From: a virus
Direction: 5' to 3' (one strand)
Length of the DNA: 23,097 bases
Virus record (IMG/VR): IMGVR_UViG_3300031757_000023
Span: 1-23,097 of that record
Below the pieces are notes generated by a model. The model was given only the letters and a program-made list of their open reading frames with translations, was not told the DNA's origin and did no database searches. Positions 22,391 through 23,097 of the stretch are shown in pieces. Numbering within the stretch: position 1 is the stretch's first letter; every line of letters begins with the position of its first letter. The translations under genes and the position numbers were made by a program.

Positions 22391-23097
22391 CTGAGCCTCC
22401 CATTTGTTCTTTTAAATCTTCTTTATGATCTGGATCCAATGCAGTCATTGGACCGATCTTTAGTGTCTCCCAATCGAGCTCACTAACAAAAGATTTCATT
22501 TCACCATTTCTCATTTTATCACATTTGAACTTAATACAATTCTCCTCTTTGCCCCAATGTTCTAAGGTAAACGCAGCATCGACTGCATCAAGAATACCTC
22601 TTGAGAATCGGGCTTCGCCTTTAGGGTTGGTTTGATAAGCAGACAGAACCATACAATTTTGATCTTGAGCAAGTGTTTTCATTGCTTTACTAATCTCAAT
22701 TTGTTCTGTCCATTCGTATTGCCCAGAGCGACTCGGAGCGTTGTGGCGACGCACTTGGTTTAAATAGTCAATGACTACTAAACCGAGGTCGGGGTATTCT
22801 ACTTTCTTCTGTCTAACCGTGCTAATAACTTTAGCCATAGTTAAGCCAGGATCGTAGAACACATCAATCTGTCCTTCTTTCTTTATCTCACAATTTCTGG
22901 ATAGATCATAATGGAACTTATCGAAATCGTTGTAGATGTTATACTGTTTAAGTACTTCATCTCCTCCGATGAAACGATCTGCCCACCATTCTCCTACTTT
23001 GTTCCATTCTTTCTCATAAAGATTTCTCTTTATAAGTCTACCGAGTGGTACATTTGTAGCCATGCTACACATTCTTTGAAGTATTGGTCTGGAATCC
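22368..23097 (-). CDS. dnaB: DnaB-type replicative helicase, 5' end outside window
   Basis: C-terminal part of a RecA-like hexameric helicase. The frame stays open to the right edge (residues before MCSMAT include SRPILQRM), so the true start is outside. Visible: RMCSMATNVP, like the DnaB segment after Walker A; Walker B LGLVVIDYLNQ; a lid and sensor-like VLSAYQTNPKGE; and the C-terminal arm ending in GSGETYSDL. Walker A lies beyond the window. It unwinds DNA at the phage fork and works with the separate primase at 18819-19661. It overlaps the next gene by 23 bases. Confidence 0.85.
   Translation of the reverse strand, partial: DSRPILQRMCSMATNVPLGRLIKRNLYEKEWNKVGEWWADRFIGGDEVLKQYNIYNDFDKFHYDLSRNCEIKKEGQIDVFYDPGLTMAKVISTVRQKKVEYPDLGLVVIDYLNQVRRHNAPSRSGQYEWTEQIEISKAMKTLAQDQNCMVLSAYQTNPKGEARFSRGILDAVDAAFTLEHWGKEENCIKFKCDKMRNGEMKSFVSELDWETLKIGPMTALDPDHKEDLKEQMGGSGETYSDL

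Noticed and set aside
1-23097. tRNA genes, CRISPR arrays, insertion sequences, attachment sites
   Set aside because: Coding frames fill almost all of the window, and no cloverleaf, regular repeat, transposase or integrase was seen.

Overview
The window is 23 kb of a lytic tailed bacteriophage (class Caudoviricetes). All genes lie on the minus strand, so they are transcribed from the high-coordinate end to the low-coordinate end. The DNA is AT-rich and almost wholly coding, and most neighbours are joined by ATGA or TAATG overlaps, so translation is probably coupled throughout. No structural, packaging, lysis, integrase, tRNA or CRISPR genes are visible. The gene types (2OG-Fe(II) oxygenases, ribonucleotide reductase, phage ribosomal protein, peroxiredoxin, sulfotransferase) fit a marine phage of a proteobacterium, but host and taxon are inferences.

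In transcription order, 23097-15828 is the replication block. It holds the C-terminal part of a DnaB-type helicase, an unrecognised protein, a cupin, a 2OG-Fe(II) oxygenase, a coiled-coil protein and a ParB-like protein. A consensus sigma70-type promoter follows, then a CHC2/Toprim primase, a small membrane protein, a PD-(D/E)XK nuclease candidate and a family A DNA polymerase with 3'-5' exonuclease.

The middle block, 15821-9017, is an accessory island. It holds two tiny membrane or lipoprotein genes, a short-chain dehydrogenase, a PAPS-type sulfotransferase, a membrane protein, a QueC-like PP-loop enzyme, a second 2OG-Fe(II) oxygenase, a GNAT/LuxI-like acyltransferase, an unknown protein, a lipoprotein, a WYL_2-like protein, a full-length AsnB-type asparagine synthetase, a bacterial ribosomal protein L33 homologue and small membrane proteins.

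The last block, 8925-1, covers recombination, repair and nucleotide supply: a UvsW-like helicase, a second consensus promoter, a conserved-looking unknown protein, a gp32-like ssDNA-binding protein, a peroxiredoxin, gp47 and gp46 (SbcD/SbcC type), a small CxxC protein, an acyl carrier protein, an Hjc-like nuclease, a 5'-3' exonuclease/FEN and class I ribonucleotide reductase large subunit (C-terminus beyond the window).

The replisome mixes a T7/Pol I-like polymerase with T4-like recombination proteins. The separate FEN would supply the 5' nuclease that the polymerase lacks. The most unusual points are the L33 homologue, the phage acyl carrier protein together with an acyltransferase-fold protein, the QueC-like enzyme with an altered P-loop, the tailoring-enzyme island, and two consensus promoters placed so close to start codons that the mRNAs would be leaderless or nearly so. 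Five genes of 26-59 codons were found by reading the gaps.
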